A stretch of 64,000 nt of DNA from Actinospineispora eucalypti (GTDB lineage Bacteria > Actinomycetota > Actinomycetes > Mycobacteriales > Pseudonocardiaceae): assembly GCA_014208095.1 (NCBI GenBank), contig JACHMT010000002.1:248001-312000 (forward strand), read 5' to 3'. Position 1 is the stretch's first letter. The number at the start of each line of letters is the position of its first letter. The position numbers were made by a program, and so were the translations under genes. Below the pieces are notes generated by a model, which did no database searches, had not been told where the DNA came from, and worked only from the letters and a program-made list of their open reading frames with translations. Below, piece after piece: positions 18,484-27,854 of the stretch.

Positions 18484-19392
18484 TTACCGGCGCCGGATCT
18501 CGTCCACCTCCGCGCGCAGCGCATCGATCACGGCGCGCACCGCCGGCCGGGCGAACGCGTCCCGCCGGGCGACCGCCTCCACGTGCCGGGCGGCCCGCAC
18601 CCCGGTCAGCTCGCGGCAGACCAGCCGGCGCCCGCCCCGGTGGTCGGTGGAGTAGCGGGGCAGCAGCGCGACCCCCAGGCCGGCCGCCACCACCTGCTCG
18701 GTGACCGCGAGGTCGTTGATCCGCTGCACCACCCGGGGCCGGGTGCCGGTGCGCAGCGCGATGGAGCGCAGCACGTCGTCCACCGGGAAGCCCTCCTGGA
18801 CACTGATCCAGGACTCGTTCACCAGGTCGCCGGCCCGCAGCCGCCGCCGGCGGGCCAACGGGTGCCTGGGCGGCAGAACCACGTCCAGGGGTTCGCGCAG
18901 CAGGTGCACCACCTCCCAGCGGTCCGAGGGGAACGGGGCCGCGTGCTCGTCGCGGTGGGCCACCACCAGGTCGAAGTCGGCGGTGAGCGAGGGCACGTCG
19001 GACGGGGTCATGTCCACGTCGCTGAACCGGAGCTCCACCTGGGACAGCGCCGAGATGCGCCGGAGCAGCCCGGTGAGCAGCAGCCGGGCGGCCGAGCTGA
19101 ACATCGCCATCCGGACCAGGCCCCGCGGCTGGGATCGGAACTCCTCCACCGCCGCATCCGCCTCGGCCAGCGCGGCGAGGACCGCGTCGGCGTGCCGGGC
19201 CAGCGCACGGCCCGCGTCGGTGAGCCGGACGCCCCGGCCGGCCGGCTCGAGCAGCGTGACCCCGACCTCCTCCTGCAGGGTGCGCAGCTGCTGGGAGATC
19301 GCCGAGGGGGTGAAGGCCAGCGCGGCCGCGACGGCGGACACCGAGCCGCGGTCGGCCAGCTCACGCAGGATCCGCAGCCGGCGAACGTCCAT
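18484..19392 (-). CDS. LysR-family transcriptional regulator
   Basis: A 302-residue LysR protein. The N-terminal winged helix is at residues 3-60 (LADRGSVSAVAAALAFTPSAISQQL). The effector-binding domain follows from about 90, with FDLVVAHRDEHAAPFPSDRW and VVAAGLGVALLPRYS. It is divergent from an EamA-family exporter gene, with an AT-rich 70-bp gap between them. By family habit it controls that gene. The co-inducer cannot be deduced. Confidence 0.9.
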   Translation of the reverse strand: MDVRRLRILRELADRGSVSAVAAALAFTPSAISQQLRTLQEEVGVTLLEPAGRGVRLTDAGRALARHADAVLAALAEADAAVEEFRSQPRGLVRMAMFSSAARLLLTGLLRRISALSQVELRFSDVDMTPSDVPSLTADFDLVVAHRDEHAAPFPSDRWEVVHLLREPLDVVLPPRHPLARRRRLRAGDLVNESWISVQEGFPVDDVLRSIALRTGTRPRVVQRINDLAVTEQVVAAGLGVALLPRYSTDHRGGRRLVCRELTGVRAARHVEAVARRDAFARPAVRAVIDALRAEVDEIRRR

Positions 19393-19463
19393 GAAGCAAA
19401 TCTAAACGTACTTGCAAACTCTTATTGATTGTCTTCTTTGTTGCGGTCGTCAACCGTGGAGGC
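19393..19463. promoter_or_regulatory. AT-rich divergent LysR/EamA promoter region
   Basis: This short gap is much richer in A/T than its surroundings (CTAAACGTACTTGCAAACTC and the following TTATTGATTGTC). TTGCAA...TTGATTG elements could include a T-N11-A LysR box. No exact operator can be assigned by eye. Confidence 0.4.
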
Positions 19464-20384
19464 GTGACGGTACGCGACAAGTTGCTCGCTCTCGTCGTCG
19501 TGATCTTCTGGGGTGGCAACTTCCTCGCCATACACGTCGGACTCGAGCACTTCCCACCGCTGCTGCTGGCCTGCCTGCGGTGGCTGGTGCTCGCGGTGCC
19601 CACCGTGTTGTTCGTCCGGCCGCCCAAGGGGAACCGGTGGTGGCTGTTCGGCTACGGGCTCGGGGTGGGTACGGCGCAGTTCGCGTTCCTCTTCCTCGGC
19701 ATGGCCAACGGGCTGCCAACCGGTCTGGCGTCGCTGGTGCTGCAGGCATCCGCGCCGTTCACCGTGCTGCTCGGGGCGGTGCTGCTCCGCGAACGGCTGA
19801 CCTGGCGGCAGTCCACCGGGGTGGCGCTGGCCGTGGGCGGGCTGGTGGCCATCGCCGCCGCCCGGTCCGCCGTGGCGCCCATGCTGCCGCTGGCCCTCGG
19901 CCTGCTCGCGGCGCTGAGCTGGGCGTTCGGCAACCTGTGCAGCCGGAAGGCGGCGCCGGAGGACCCGATGCGGTTCATGCTCTGGATGTCGGTCGTACCA
20001 CCGGTGCCGCTGTTCGCGCTGTCCTGGTTCGTGGAGGGAAAGGCGGCCGTCGTCACCGCGTTGGACACCGCGTTCACCCCGTCCGGCTGGGCCGCCCTGG
20101 CCGCGCTCGGCTACGTGGTCGTTTTCGCCACGGTGGTCGGCCAGGGAATCTGGACGATCCTGTTGGCCCGCTACCCGGCCGGCATCGTGGCCCCGTACTG
20201 CATGCTGATCCCGGTGGTCGGGATCGCCCTGGCGATGGTGGTGCTCGGTGAGCGGCCGAGCTGGGTGGAACTGCTGGCCGGGGTGGTCATCGTGGCCGGG
20301 GTGCTCTACGGCACGCCGAGGGTGCCAGCGGTGGCGCCGACCGAGCCCGCGCCCCCCATGGCGCCGGCCACCCGCGCCCCCTAG
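19464..20384 (+). CDS. EamA-family (drug/metabolite transporter) permease
   Basis: A 306-residue membrane protein with ten hydrophobic helices in two EamA repeats. The first begins LLALVVVIFWGGNFLAIHVG and the second after LGLLAALSWAFGNLCSRKA. Members export amino acids, purines or small metabolites; the substrate is unknown. GTG 19464 is chosen because it follows GGAGG and matches the usual N-terminus. A TTG at 19425 would lie in the presumed promoter. It is divergent from the LysR gene. Confidence 0.85.
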   Translation: MTVRDKLLALVVVIFWGGNFLAIHVGLEHFPPLLLACLRWLVLAVPTVLFVRPPKGNRWWLFGYGLGVGTAQFAFLFLGMANGLPTGLASLVLQASAPFTVLLGAVLLRERLTWRQSTGVALAVGGLVAIAAARSAVAPMLPLALGLLAALSWAFGNLCSRKAAPEDPMRFMLWMSVVPPVPLFALSWFVEGKAAVVTALDTAFTPSGWAALAALGYVVVFATVVGQGIWTILLARYPAGIVAPYCMLIPVVGIALAMVVLGERPSWVELLAGVVIVAGVLYGTPRVPAVAPTEPAPPMAPATRAP

Positions 20385-20487
20385 CGGCCCGCACGCGCCG
20401 AACTGGGCGCGTGCTCAGCCAGCGCGTTCCGGGTTAGTCTGGCCCGGGCGGCGGAATCGTCGGTCCGCCGCTCTCGGAGGTAGTTCG

Positions 20488-21741
20488 GTGGACGATGGCG
20501 TCTGCGCGGTCCGTCCCGGAGTGGACCTCGGCCGGCACGCCCGGTTGCTGGCCCGGGTGCACGACGCCCTGTTGGCCGGTGACCGGCCGCCGGCCCGGCC
20601 GAGAGAGCTGGTGGCCCGCTCCTGGACCCGGGTGCGCGGCCAGGGCGTCAGCCCCGACCTGGGGGACCCGCCGGGCCCGGTTGCGGCGGAGGAGGTCGAG
20701 CGGCGCCGGCTGAGATCGCCGCTGGCCCGGGTGCTGCCCGAGCTGCGCGCCAGCCTGACCTCGGTGGCCGAGGACGCCAGGCACGTCATGGTGATCACCG
20801 ACGCGCAGGGCGTGCTGCTGTGGCGGGAGGGTCCGCCGAAGATCCGGCACCACGCCGACCACCTGGGGTTCGTGGAGGGTGTGGACTGGTCCGAGGGCGT
20901 GGTCGGCACGAACGCCATCGGTACGGCGCTGGTCGAGGCGGCGCCGGTGCAGATCTTCTCCGCCGAGCACTTCGTCCGCCGCCAGCACGCCTGGACCTGT
21001 ACGGCCTGCCCGGTGCACGACCCGCGCACCGGCGAGCTGCTCGGCGTGGTCGACGTGTCCGGGCCGGCGCACACCGTGCACCCGACGACGGTCGCCCTGG
21101 TGTGTACGGCGGTCAAGCTGGCCGAGTCCAGCCTCTGGCGGCAGCACGAGGGCCGGCTGGACGCGCTGCGCGCGGTGGGCGCTCCGCTGCTGGCCGGGAT
21201 CAGGGGTCCCGGGCTGGTGGTGGACGACCACGGCTGGGTGGCCGCCGCCGCCGGCATGCCCACCCTGGACCGGGTTCCGGCGCCGCGCCAGGGCGAGCCG
21301 CTCGCGGTACCCCGGCTGGGTCTGTGTCACCCGGAGCCGGTGCCCGGGGGTTGGCTGCTGCGAGCGCCGCAGCCGGCCACCGGGGCGCGCCTGCGACTGC
21401 GCCTGGAACTGGACCACCGGCCGCCCCGCGCGGTCGTCGAGGGCACCAGCGTCTGGTTGCACCCGCTGTCGACCCGGCACGCCGAGCTGCTGTTGCTGCT
21501 GGCCAGGGCCGGCAACGCGGGCATGACCGGCACCGAGCTCAGCCACGCGCTCTACGGCGACGCACAGCACCTGGTCACCGTGCGCGCCGAGCTTTCCCGG
21601 CTGCGCCGCAGCCTGGGCGGGCTGCTGCTGGCCCGGCCGTACCGGATCGCCCCGGGGGTCGACGTGCAGCTTCCCGACCTCGCCGAGTGTCCGCTGTTGG
21701 CACGGTCCACCGCGCCCGGGGTGCGCGCGCTCTTCCGTTGA
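20488..21741 (+). CDS. GAF-domain transcriptional regulator, AcoR-like N-terminus without an AAA+ domain
   Basis: A 417-residue regulator. The N-terminal region (SWTRVRGQGVSPD) and the GAF domain (about residues 95-215) resemble the sensor half of AcoR/DhaR activators: MVITDAQGVLLWREG, VVGTNAIGTALVEAAPVQIF, EHFVRRQHAWTCTACPVHDP and GVVDVSG. The sigma-54 AAA+ domain is missing. Instead a C-terminal winged-helix-like region (about 330-400, TELSHALYGDAQHLVTVRAE) likely binds DNA. The Shine-Dalgarno CGGAGG precedes GTG 20488 by 7 nt. An acetoin operon begins 1.1 kb downstream, so it probably senses acetoin or a related metabolite and activates that operon (inference). Confidence 0.8.
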   Translation: MDDGVCAVRPGVDLGRHARLLARVHDALLAGDRPPARPRELVARSWTRVRGQGVSPDLGDPPGPVAAEEVERRRLRSPLARVLPELRASLTSVAEDARHVMVITDAQGVLLWREGPPKIRHHADHLGFVEGVDWSEGVVGTNAIGTALVEAAPVQIFSAEHFVRRQHAWTCTACPVHDPRTGELLGVVDVSGPAHTVHPTTVALVCTAVKLAESSLWRQHEGRLDALRAVGAPLLAGIRGPGLVVDDHGWVAAAAGMPTLDRVPAPRQGEPLAVPRLGLCHPEPVPGGWLLRAPQPATGARLRLRLELDHRPPRAVVEGTSVWLHPLSTRHAELLLLLARAGNAGMTGTELSHALYGDAQHLVTVRAELSRLRRSLGGLLLARPYRIAPGVDVQLPDLAECPLLARSTAPGVRALFR

Positions 21742-21750
21742 ACCGGCGCC

Positions 21751-22203
21751 TCAGGTCGCGGCGCCCGGTCCCGGAATCAGGTCGACGTCGCCGGCGTGCA
21801 TCGGCTCGCCGCACTGTGCGCATCGCAGGTCCACGCGGTTGACCTCACCGCAGGAGCGGTGCCGGTAGAGGACCGGCGGACCGGCCTCGCCGGCGAGCCA
21901 TTTGTCGCCCCAGCGGACCATCACCATCAGCAGGTCGACCAGCTCGGTTCCCCGGTCGGTCAGCACGTACTCGTACCGAGGACGCCGGTCGTAGGGGCGG
22001 CGGTCGATGATGCCCCGGTCGACGAGATGGCTCAGCCGCTCCGTCAGGACCTTGCGCGAGATGCCGAGGTCGGCCTGGATCTGCTCGAACCGGGAGATGC
22101 CGACCCAGATATCCCGCAGGATCAGGGGCGACCACGGCTCGCCGATCACATCGAGAGTGCGCGCGATCGAGCAGGCCATCTCGCTGAAGTCCGTGCGCTG
22201 CAT
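21751..22203 (-). CDS. HxlR-family regulator with C-terminal zinc ribbon
   Basis: A 150-residue MarR-like winged-helix protein of the HxlR type: CSIARTLDVIGEPWSPLILR, then FEQIQADLGISRKVLTERL and PRYEYVLTDRGTEL in the wing. A C-terminal zinc ribbon (HRSCGEV ... CAQCGEPM) follows, as in a subset of actinobacterial HxlR proteins, and may sense redox state or metal. It is divergent from a PPOX flavin/F420 reductase gene. Two palindromes in the shared gap are its likely operators. Confidence 0.9.
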   Translation of the reverse strand: MQRTDFSEMACSIARTLDVIGEPWSPLILRDIWVGISRFEQIQADLGISRKVLTERLSHLVDRGIIDRRPYDRRPRYEYVLTDRGTELVDLLMVMVRWGDKWLAGEAGPPVLYRHRSCGEVNRVDLRCAQCGEPMHAGDVDLIPGPGAAT

Positions 22204-22223
22204 GATGCGAGTCTAGCGGTTGG

Positions 22224-22277
22224 GGTTCCTTTAAGAAACTCTATGCGCTATGGTTTTGGAGTCTCTTGAAGGAACTC
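22224..22277. promoter_or_regulatory. Twin palindromic operators between hxlR and PPOX genes
   Basis: GGTTCCTTTAAGAAACTC (22224-22241) and GAGTCTCTTGAAGGAACTC (22259-22277) are related palindromes in opposite orientation, 15 of 18 positions identical when aligned, with centres about 36 bp apart. TATGGT (22249-22254) between them is a possible -10 for the rightward gene. They probably bind the HxlR protein. Confidence 0.65.
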
Positions 22278-22294
22278 TGGAGGGAATGGTCCCG

Positions 22295-22678
22295 ATGCTC
22301 AACCCCGACGTACGCCGCGCCGTAGACAGCACCTCGCTGGCCCACCTGGCGACCGTTCTGCCGGACGGTTCGCCCCACACCGTGCCGCTCTGGGTCGCCA
22401 CCCACGGCGATCACGTCGTCTTCCTCACCGGTCCGCACTCACGCAAGGCCCGCAACCTCCGCCGCGACCCCCGGGTGGCGCTGTCCATGACGACGCCGGA
22501 CAACCCCTTCGAACCGGTGGTCGTGCGCGGCCGCGTGATCGAGTGGCTCGAGGGCGATGCGGCCTGGGCGATCATTGATGAGGTCTCCACCAAGTACATC
22601 GGTCAGCCGTACCCGCGAGACCAGGAGCGTGTTGTCGGGATCATCGAACCGGACCGGCAGACGGTCGGCGTCGGCTGA
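22295..22678 (+). CDS. PPOX-class (pyridoxamine phosphate oxidase-like) F420/flavin-dependent oxidoreductase
   Basis: A 127-residue split-barrel protein: LAHLATVLPDGSPHTVPLWV, then HSRKARNLRRDPRVALSMT and GRVIEWLEGD. These are typical of the small actinobacterial PPOX proteins that use F420 or FMN to reduce quinones or xenobiotics. GGAGGGA (22279-22285) lies 9 nt before ATG 22295. Upstream in-frame ATGs at 22250 and 22286 are poorly spaced or inside the operator. It is divergent from the HxlR regulator and is probably repressed by it. Confidence 0.85.
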   Translation: MLNPDVRRAVDSTSLAHLATVLPDGSPHTVPLWVATHGDHVVFLTGPHSRKARNLRRDPRVALSMTTPDNPFEPVVVRGRVIEWLEGDAAWAIIDEVSTKYIGQPYPRDQERVVGIIEPDRQTVGVG

Positions 22679-22780
22679 CCGCTGGCCGGTCGTCCGGCGA
22701 TTCGGTCGCGTCGGGCTCGGCTCCAGGCGGTGGGCACCGCGTTCAGCGGAACGCTATGGCCAGGAGAGGCAACTCGGCGC

Positions 22781-22804
22781 TGCAACCGCCGTGCAACCGT
22801 TGCC
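22781..22804 (+). promoter_or_regulatory. Direct repeats TGCAACCG upstream of the acetoin operon
   Basis: TGCAACCG occurs at 22781-22788 and 22792-22799, 11 bp apart (one helical turn), followed by GTTGCC, which forms an inverted partner to GCAAC. It lies about 55-80 bp before the acoX start in a 180-bp gap with no gene. It is a candidate activator site for the GAF regulator at 20488. Confidence 0.35.
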
Positions 22805-22857
22805 TTCCTCCGCTTGGCACGGTGAGGTAGGACACACGACGGCGAGGAGGCTGGCTG

Positions 22858-23967
22858 GTGGGCGCGGACGACGGCGACCGGAACGGCGCGGCGGTCCAGT
22901 CGGCGGTGTCGGCCGAGCTGCCGGTGGTGCCCGGGTCCGCGCTGGGCATCATCGCCAACCCGATGTCCGGGCGGGACATCCGGCGCCTGGTGGCGCGGGC
23001 CTCGGTCTTCCCCAACGCGGAGAAGACCAACATGGTGCTGCGGCTGATCTCGGCCGCCGGGGCGGTCGGGGTGGAGCGGGTGTACCTGTCCACCGACGCG
23101 ATGGGCGTCGCGGCCGGGGTGCTGCGCGCGGCCGGTAAGCGAGGCCCCCGGGACGGGCGCTGGCCGGAGCTGGAGTTCCGCGAGCTGGACGACCCGCGCG
23201 GCAACGCCGACGACACCCGGGCGCTGGCCCGGGCGATGCGGGCCCGCGGCGTCGCGGTGCTGGTGCTGCTGGGTGGGGACGGCACGGTGCGCGCGGCCGC
23301 GCCGGAGTGCCCGGACCTGCCCCTGTTGCCCCTTTCCACCGGGACCAACAACGCGTTCCCGGAGATGTGGGAAGCCACCGTGGCCGGCACCGCCGCCGGG
23401 CTGCTGGCTACCGGCCGCTTGGCTGGCGAGGCGGTCACCTACCGGGCCAAGGCGTTGCGGGTGCGCTGCGGTGACGCATACGAGACCGCGCTGGTGGACG
23501 TGTGCGTGAGCACGGTGTCGCACGTCGGGGCGAGGGCGCTGTGGGAGGTCGGCACGCTGCGCGAGCTGTACTGCGCGTTCGCCGAGCCGCACGCCATCGG
23601 CCTTTCCAGCATCGCCGGGCTGCTGTCGCCGGTCGGCCGGAGCGAGCCGGGCGGCGTGCTGGTCCGGCTCGGGGACGGCGGCCCGGGGACGCGGCGGGTG
23701 CTGGCGCCCATCGCCCCCGGGGTACTCGCCTCGGTCGGGGTGCGGGAGTTCGGCGCCCTGCGTGAAGGACAAGTGGTGTCCAGCGAGGTGACCAGGGGAA
23801 CCGTGGCCGTGGACGGCGAGCGGGAGCTGGAGTTCGGCCCGGCGACGCCGGTGACCGTGAGCCTGGCCGGCGACGGACCGACGGTGCTGAACGTGCGCGC
23901 GGCGCTGGCCGAGGCGGCCGCGCGCGGACTGCTGACGACCGGGGCGCACTACCAGGAGGTCAGATGA
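22858..23967 (+). CDS. acoX: AcoX-like protein of the ATP-NAD kinase fold, acetoin operon
   Basis: A 369-residue member of the NAD-kinase-like family. The conserved lead-in LGIIANPMSGRDIRRLVARA is followed by the kinase-type loop VLLGGDGTVRAA and LPLLPLSTGTNNAFPEMW. It heads the acetoin/butanediol operon, as acoX does elsewhere. AcoX's biochemical role has not been firmly shown as far as I know. GAGGAGG precedes GTG 22858 by 7 nt. The stop overlaps the next start (ATGA), indicating translational coupling. Confidence 0.88.
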   Translation: MGADDGDRNGAAVQSAVSAELPVVPGSALGIIANPMSGRDIRRLVARASVFPNAEKTNMVLRLISAAGAVGVERVYLSTDAMGVAAGVLRAAGKRGPRDGRWPELEFRELDDPRGNADDTRALARAMRARGVAVLVLLGGDGTVRAAAPECPDLPLLPLSTGTNNAFPEMWEATVAGTAAGLLATGRLAGEAVTYRAKALRVRCGDAYETALVDVCVSTVSHVGARALWEVGTLRELYCAFAEPHAIGLSSIAGLLSPVGRSEPGGVLVRLGDGGPGTRRVLAPIAPGVLASVGVREFGALREGQVVSSEVTRGTVAVDGERELEFGPATPVTVSLAGDGPTVLNVRAALAEAAARGLLTTGAHYQEVR

Positions 23968-25034
23968 AGGCGGCGCGATATCACGGCCGGGGTGACATCC
24001 GGATCGATGAGATACCCGAGCCGGAGGCCGGTCCGGGCCAGGTGAAGATAGCCGTGGACTGGTGCGGGATCTGCGGCAGCGACCTGCACGAGTTCCTGGA
24101 GGGGCCGCTGTTCATTCCGCCCCCGGGCAGCCCGCACCCGATCTCCGGGGCGACGCTGCCGGTGCCCATGGGGCACGAGTTCGCGGGCACCGTGGCCGAG
24201 CTCGGCGATGGGGTGACCGGGCTTCGGGTGGGCGACAAGGTGGCGGTGGAGCCGTACCTGGTGTGCGGCAGCTGCGCGGCCTGCGCCGCCGGCCGGTACA
24301 ACATCTGCCGCAATTTCGGCTTCGTCGGGCTGTCCGGGTCGCCCGGCGCCGGCTTCTCCGAGCGCTGCGTGGTGGACCAGCGGTGGGTGCACCCGCTGGG
24401 TGAGCTGGGCACCGACGTCGGCGCGCTGGTGGAGCCGTTGGCGGTGGGTTACCACGCGGTGCGGCTGTCCGCGCTGCCCAAGGACGGGACCGCCGTGGTG
24501 TTCGGGGCCGGCCCGATCGGCCTGGTCACCATCGCCTCGCTGAAGGCCCAGGGGGCCGGCCAGGTCATTTCGGTGGAACCGGCCGCCGCGCGGAAGGCGA
24601 AGGCGCCGGCGGCGGGCGCGGACGTGGTGCTGGACCCGACCGAGGTGGACGTGCCGGCCGAGGTCCGCGCGCTGACCGAGGGTGCCGGGGCGGACGTGGC
24701 CTTCGAGTGCGCGGGCATCGACGCGGTGCTGGCCAGCGCGGTGGGCTCGGTGCGCCCCGGCGGGCAGGTGGTGAACGTGGCGATCTGGGGGCACCCGGCC
24801 ACGGTGCAGATGAACGCGCTGGTGGCCGCCGAGGTGTCGGTGATCGGCTCGCTGGCCTACTGCGGCGACCACCCGGCGACCATTGCGCTGCTCGCCGACG
24901 GGACGGTCGAGGCCGGCCAGTTCATCACCGCGCGGATCGGGCTGGACGAGCTGGTCGAGGGCGGGTTCCGGCAGCTGATCGAGAACAAGGACGAACACGT
25001 GAAGATCCTGGTCTCGCCGGGAGGCCTGGCGTGA
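23964..25034 (+). CDS. (R,R)-type 2,3-butanediol dehydrogenase, zinc medium-chain dehydrogenase
   Basis: A 356-residue zinc-dependent alcohol dehydrogenase that should interconvert 2,3-butanediol and acetoin. The catalytic zinc site is in [14 protein letters not shown] and the following GHEFAGTV. The structural zinc Cys cluster is [15 protein letters not shown]. The Rossmann motif is [20 protein letters not shown]. The family signature FGFVGLSG follows the zinc loop. It overlaps acoX by 4 nt and the next gene by 4 nt, so it is in the middle of a tightly coupled operon. Confidence 0.9.
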   Translation: MKAARYHGRGDIRIDEIPEPEAGPGQVKIAVDWCGICGSDLHEFLEGPLFIPPPGSPHPISGATLPVPMGHEFAGTVAELGDGVTGLRVGDKVAVEPYLVCGSCAACAAGRYNICRNFGFVGLSGSPGAGFSERCVVDQRWVHPLGELGTDVGALVEPLAVGYHAVRLSALPKDGTAVVFGAGPIGLVTIASLKAQGAGQVISVEPAAARKAKAPAAGADVVLDPTEVDVPAEVRALTEGAGADVAFECAGIDAVLASAVGSVRPGGQVVNVAIWGHPATVQMNALVAAEVSVIGSLAYCGDHPATIALLADGTVEAGQFITARIGLDELVEGGFRQLIENKDEHVKILVSPGGLA

Positions 25035-25804
25035 GCGCGCGGGTGGCGCTGGTGACCGGGGCCGGCCGGGGGATCGGGCGGGCCATCGCGCTGCGGCTGG
25101 CCACCGACGGGCTGGCCGTCGCGGTGAACGACCTGGACCCCGGCACCGCCTCCGCCGTCGCCGAGGAGATCGAGTCGGCCGGTGGGTGGGCCGTGGCCCT
25201 GCCGGGGGACGTGACCGACCGGGCGGCCGTCTTCGACCTGGTGGCGAAGACCGCCGACCGGTTCGGGGCGCTGGACGTGATGGTGGCGAACGCGGGGATC
25301 GCCCAGGTCAAGACCTTGCTCGAGGTGACCCCGGAGGACCTGGAACGAATCTTCAAGGTGAACGTGTACGGGGTGGTCTACTGCATGCAGGCGGCCGCCG
25401 AGCGGTTCATCGCGCAGGGCGGCGGCGGGAAGATCATCAGTGCCGCGTCCATCGCCGGCCACTCCGGATACGCCTTTCTGGGGCACTACTCGGCCACCAA
25501 GTTCGGCGTGCGGGCCTTGACCCAGGCGGCGGCGAAGGAGCTGGCCGAGCACGGGATCACGGTCAACGCGTACTGCCCGGGAATCGTGGGCACCGACATG
25601 TGGGACCTGATCGACGAGCAGCTGGGCGGCTACCTGGGCACCGGCAAGGGGGAGGCGCTGGCCCGCTACTCCCAGGGCATCCCGCTCGGCCGGGTGCAGA
25701 CCCCGGAGGACGTGGCCAACTTCGTCTCCTACCTGGCAAGTGAGGACTCCGACTACATGACCGGCCAGTCGATCATGATCGACGGCGGCGTGGTCATGGC
25801 CTGA
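25031..25804 (+). CDS. Acetoin/diacetyl reductase, short-chain dehydrogenase (meso-butanediol type)
   Basis: A 257-residue classical SDR. NAD(P) motif [23 protein letters not shown] motif [10 protein letters not shown], and the catalytic Ser plus Tyr/Lys of [20 protein letters not shown] and the following K. The C-terminal [14 protein letters not shown] is the family ending. Length and motifs match acetoin reductases of aco/but clusters. GTG 25031 overlaps the preceding stop (GTGA). Confidence 0.88.
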   Translation: MSARVALVTGAGRGIGRAIALRLATDGLAVAVNDLDPGTASAVAEEIESAGGWAVALPGDVTDRAAVFDLVAKTADRFGALDVMVANAGIAQVKTLLEVTPEDLERIFKVNVYGVVYCMQAAAERFIAQGGGGKIISAASIAGHSGYAFLGHYSATKFGVRALTQAAAKELAEHGITVNAYCPGIVGTDMWDLIDEQLGGYLGTGKGEALARYSQGIPLGRVQTPEDVANFVSYLASEDSDYMTGQSIMIDGGVVMA

Positions 25805-25827
25805 AAGCCCACGAGGAAGGAACGCAC

Positions 25828-26823
25828 ATGACAGCGACCATGGCCTCCACCGGCACCCACGAGCTGGGGCCCGAGCAGCTGCTCGACGCCTACCGGATGA
25901 TGCGCACCATCCGCGACTTCGAGGAACGCGTGCACGAGGAGTTCGCCGGCGGGGACATCCCCGGGTTCGTGCACCTCTACGCCGGCGAGGAGGCATCCGC
26001 CACCGGCGTGTGCATGCACCTGGACGACCGCGACGCGATCGCGTCCACCCACCGGGGCCACGGGCACTGCATCGCCAAGGGCGTGGACCCGGTGCCGATG
26101 ATGGCGGAGATCTATGGCCGGGCCACCGGGTCCTGCCGGGGCAAGGGCGGCTCGATGCACATCGCCGACCTCTCCAAGGGGATGCTCGGCGCGAACGGGA
26201 TCGTGGGCGGTGGCCCGCCGCTGATCTGTGGCCGTGCGCTGGCCTCCAAGCAGCTGGGCACCGGCGGGGTGGCGGTGGCCTTCTTCGGCGACGGCGCCTC
26301 CAACCAGGGCACCACGCTGGAGTCGCTGAACCTGGCCACCGTGTGGAACCTGCCGGCCATCTTCGTCGCGGAGAACAACGGCTACGCCGAGGCCACCTCG
26401 TCCACCTGGTCGGTGGCCACCGACGACATCGCGGACCGGGCGGCCGCGTTCGGCATGCCCGGGGTGATCGTGGACGGGTTCGACTTCTTCGCCGTGCACG
26501 AGGCGGCCGGCGAGGCGATCGCGCGCGCCCGGGAGGGCGGCGGGCCGACCCTGATCGAGGTCAAGTTCACCCGCTACTTCGGCCATTTCGAGGGCGACCA
26601 GCAGCTCTACCGGGGTGACGAGGTGGCGAACGCCCGGGAGAACCTGGACTGTCTGAAGCGGTTCCGCGCCAAGGTCACCGGCAGCGGGCAGCTGTCGGCC
26701 GAGCAGCTGGACGGGGTGGACACCGAGGTCGCCGCGCTCATCGACCGCTCGGTGGCCGAGGCCAAGGCCGCACCCAAGCCCGAGGGCACCGAGCTGCTCA
26801 CCGACGTCTACGTCTCGTACTGA
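25828..26823 (+). CDS. acoA: Acetoin dehydrogenase E1 component, alpha subunit (TPP-dependent)
   Basis: A 331-residue E1-alpha that cleaves acetoin with the beta subunit, releasing acetaldehyde and passing acetyl to E2. Thiamine pyrophosphate motif: AVAFFFGDGASNQGTTLESL region (GDG...N). RGHGHCIAKG and GKGGSMHIADLSKGMLGANG are typical of the E1-alpha/AcoA group. The ribosome site GAGGAAGGAA precedes ATG 25828. It is followed at 20 bp by acoB. Confidence 0.93.
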   Translation: MTATMASTGTHELGPEQLLDAYRMMRTIRDFEERVHEEFAGGDIPGFVHLYAGEEASATGVCMHLDDRDAIASTHRGHGHCIAKGVDPVPMMAEIYGRATGSCRGKGGSMHIADLSKGMLGANGIVGGGPPLICGRALASKQLGTGGVAVAFFGDGASNQGTTLESLNLATVWNLPAIFVAENNGYAEATSSTWSVATDDIADRAAAFGMPGVIVDGFDFFAVHEAAGEAIARAREGGGPTLIEVKFTRYFGHFEGDQQLYRGDEVANARENLDCLKRFRAKVTGSGQLSAEQLDGVDTEVAALIDRSVAEAKAAPKPEGTELLTDVYVSY

Positions 26824-26843
26824 GCCCGAGGGGAGATCAGATC

Positions 26844-27854
26844 ATGGCACGCACGATCAGCTACCGCGAGGCGATCAACGAGGCGCTGGACCAGGAGATG
26901 GCCCGCGACCAGCGGGTGGTGGTGTTCGGCGAGGACAACGTGGGCGGTACCGGCGCGCCGGGCGACATCGACGCCTGGGGCGGCGTACTCGGCGTCACCA
27001 AGGGGCTTTACGGCAAGTACCCGGGGCGGGTGATGGACACCCCGATCTCCGAGTCGGCGTTCATCGGCGCCGCGATCGGCGCGGCCACCGGCGGCCTGCG
27101 CCCGGTCGCCGAGCTGATGTTCATCGACTTCATGGGCGTCTGCTTCGACCAGATCTTCAACCAGGCGGCCAAGTTCCGGTACATGTTCGGCGGCAAGGCG
27201 GTGACCCCGGTGGTGATCCGCACGATGTGGGGCGCCGGCCTGCGCGCGGCGGCGCAGCACTCCCAGTCGCTGCTGCCGGTCTTCACCCACATCCCCGGGT
27301 TGAAGGTGGCCGCCCCGTCCACCCCGTACGACGCGAAGGGCCTGCTCATCCAGGCCATCCGGGACGACGACCCGGTGATGTTCTGCGAGCACAAGATGCT
27401 CTACGACCTGACCGGGGACGTGCCGGAGGAGAGCTACGCGATCCCGTTCGGCGAGGCCAACGTGGTGCGCGAGGGCGGCGACGTGACCATCGTGGCGGTG
27501 GGCAAGCTGGTGCACACCGCGATGGACGCCGCGGCGGCACTGGCCGAGGACGGCGTGCAGGCCGAGGTGATCGACCCACGCACCACCAGCCCGCTGGACA
27601 CCGACACCATCCTGGAGAGCGTGGAGGCCACCGGCCGGCTGGTGGTGGTCGACGAGGCCACCCCCAGGTGCAGCCTGGCCAGCGACATCTCCGGAATCGT
27701 GGCCCAGGAGGCGTTCGGCTCGCTGCGGGCGCCGATCCAGATGGTGACCGCGCCGCACACCCCGGTGCCGTTCGCCGACTCGCTGGAGGACCTGTACATC
27801 CCGGACGCGCAGAAGATCGTGAACGCGGTCAAGACGGTGGTCGAGTATGAGTGA
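26844..27854 (+). CDS. acoB: Acetoin dehydrogenase E1 component, beta subunit
   Basis: A 336-residue E1-beta transketolase-like subunit: ISYREAINEALDQEMARDQR, FGEDNVGGTGAPG, DTPISESAFIGAAIGAATGG and the C-terminal domain with AEVIDPRTTSPLDTDTILES and AFGSLRAPIQMVTAP. It forms the alpha2beta2 TPP enzyme with AcoA. Its stop overlaps the acoC start by 8 nt, so E1-beta and E2 are coupled. Confidence 0.93.
   Translation: MARTISYREAINEALDQEMARDQRVVVFGEDNVGGTGAPGDIDAWGGVLGVTKGLYGKYPGRVMDTPISESAFIGAAIGAATGGLRPVAELMFIDFMGVCFDQIFNQAAKFRYMFGGKAVTPVVIRTMWGAGLRAAAQHSQSLLPVFTHIPGLKVAAPSTPYDAKGLLIQAIRDDDPVMFCEHKMLYDLTGDVPEESYAIPFGEANVVREGGDVTIVAVGKLVHTAMDAAAALAEDGVQAEVIDPRTTSPLDTDTILESVEATGRLVVVDEATPRCSLASDISGIVAQEAFGSLRAPIQMVTAPHTPVPFADSLEDLYIPDAQKIVNAVKTVVEYE

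Noticed and set aside
22858..23967. Assigning acoX as the cell's NAD kinase
   Set aside because: It shares only the GGDGT-type fold; position at the head of the acetoin operon and the N-terminal motif point to AcoX rather than NadK.
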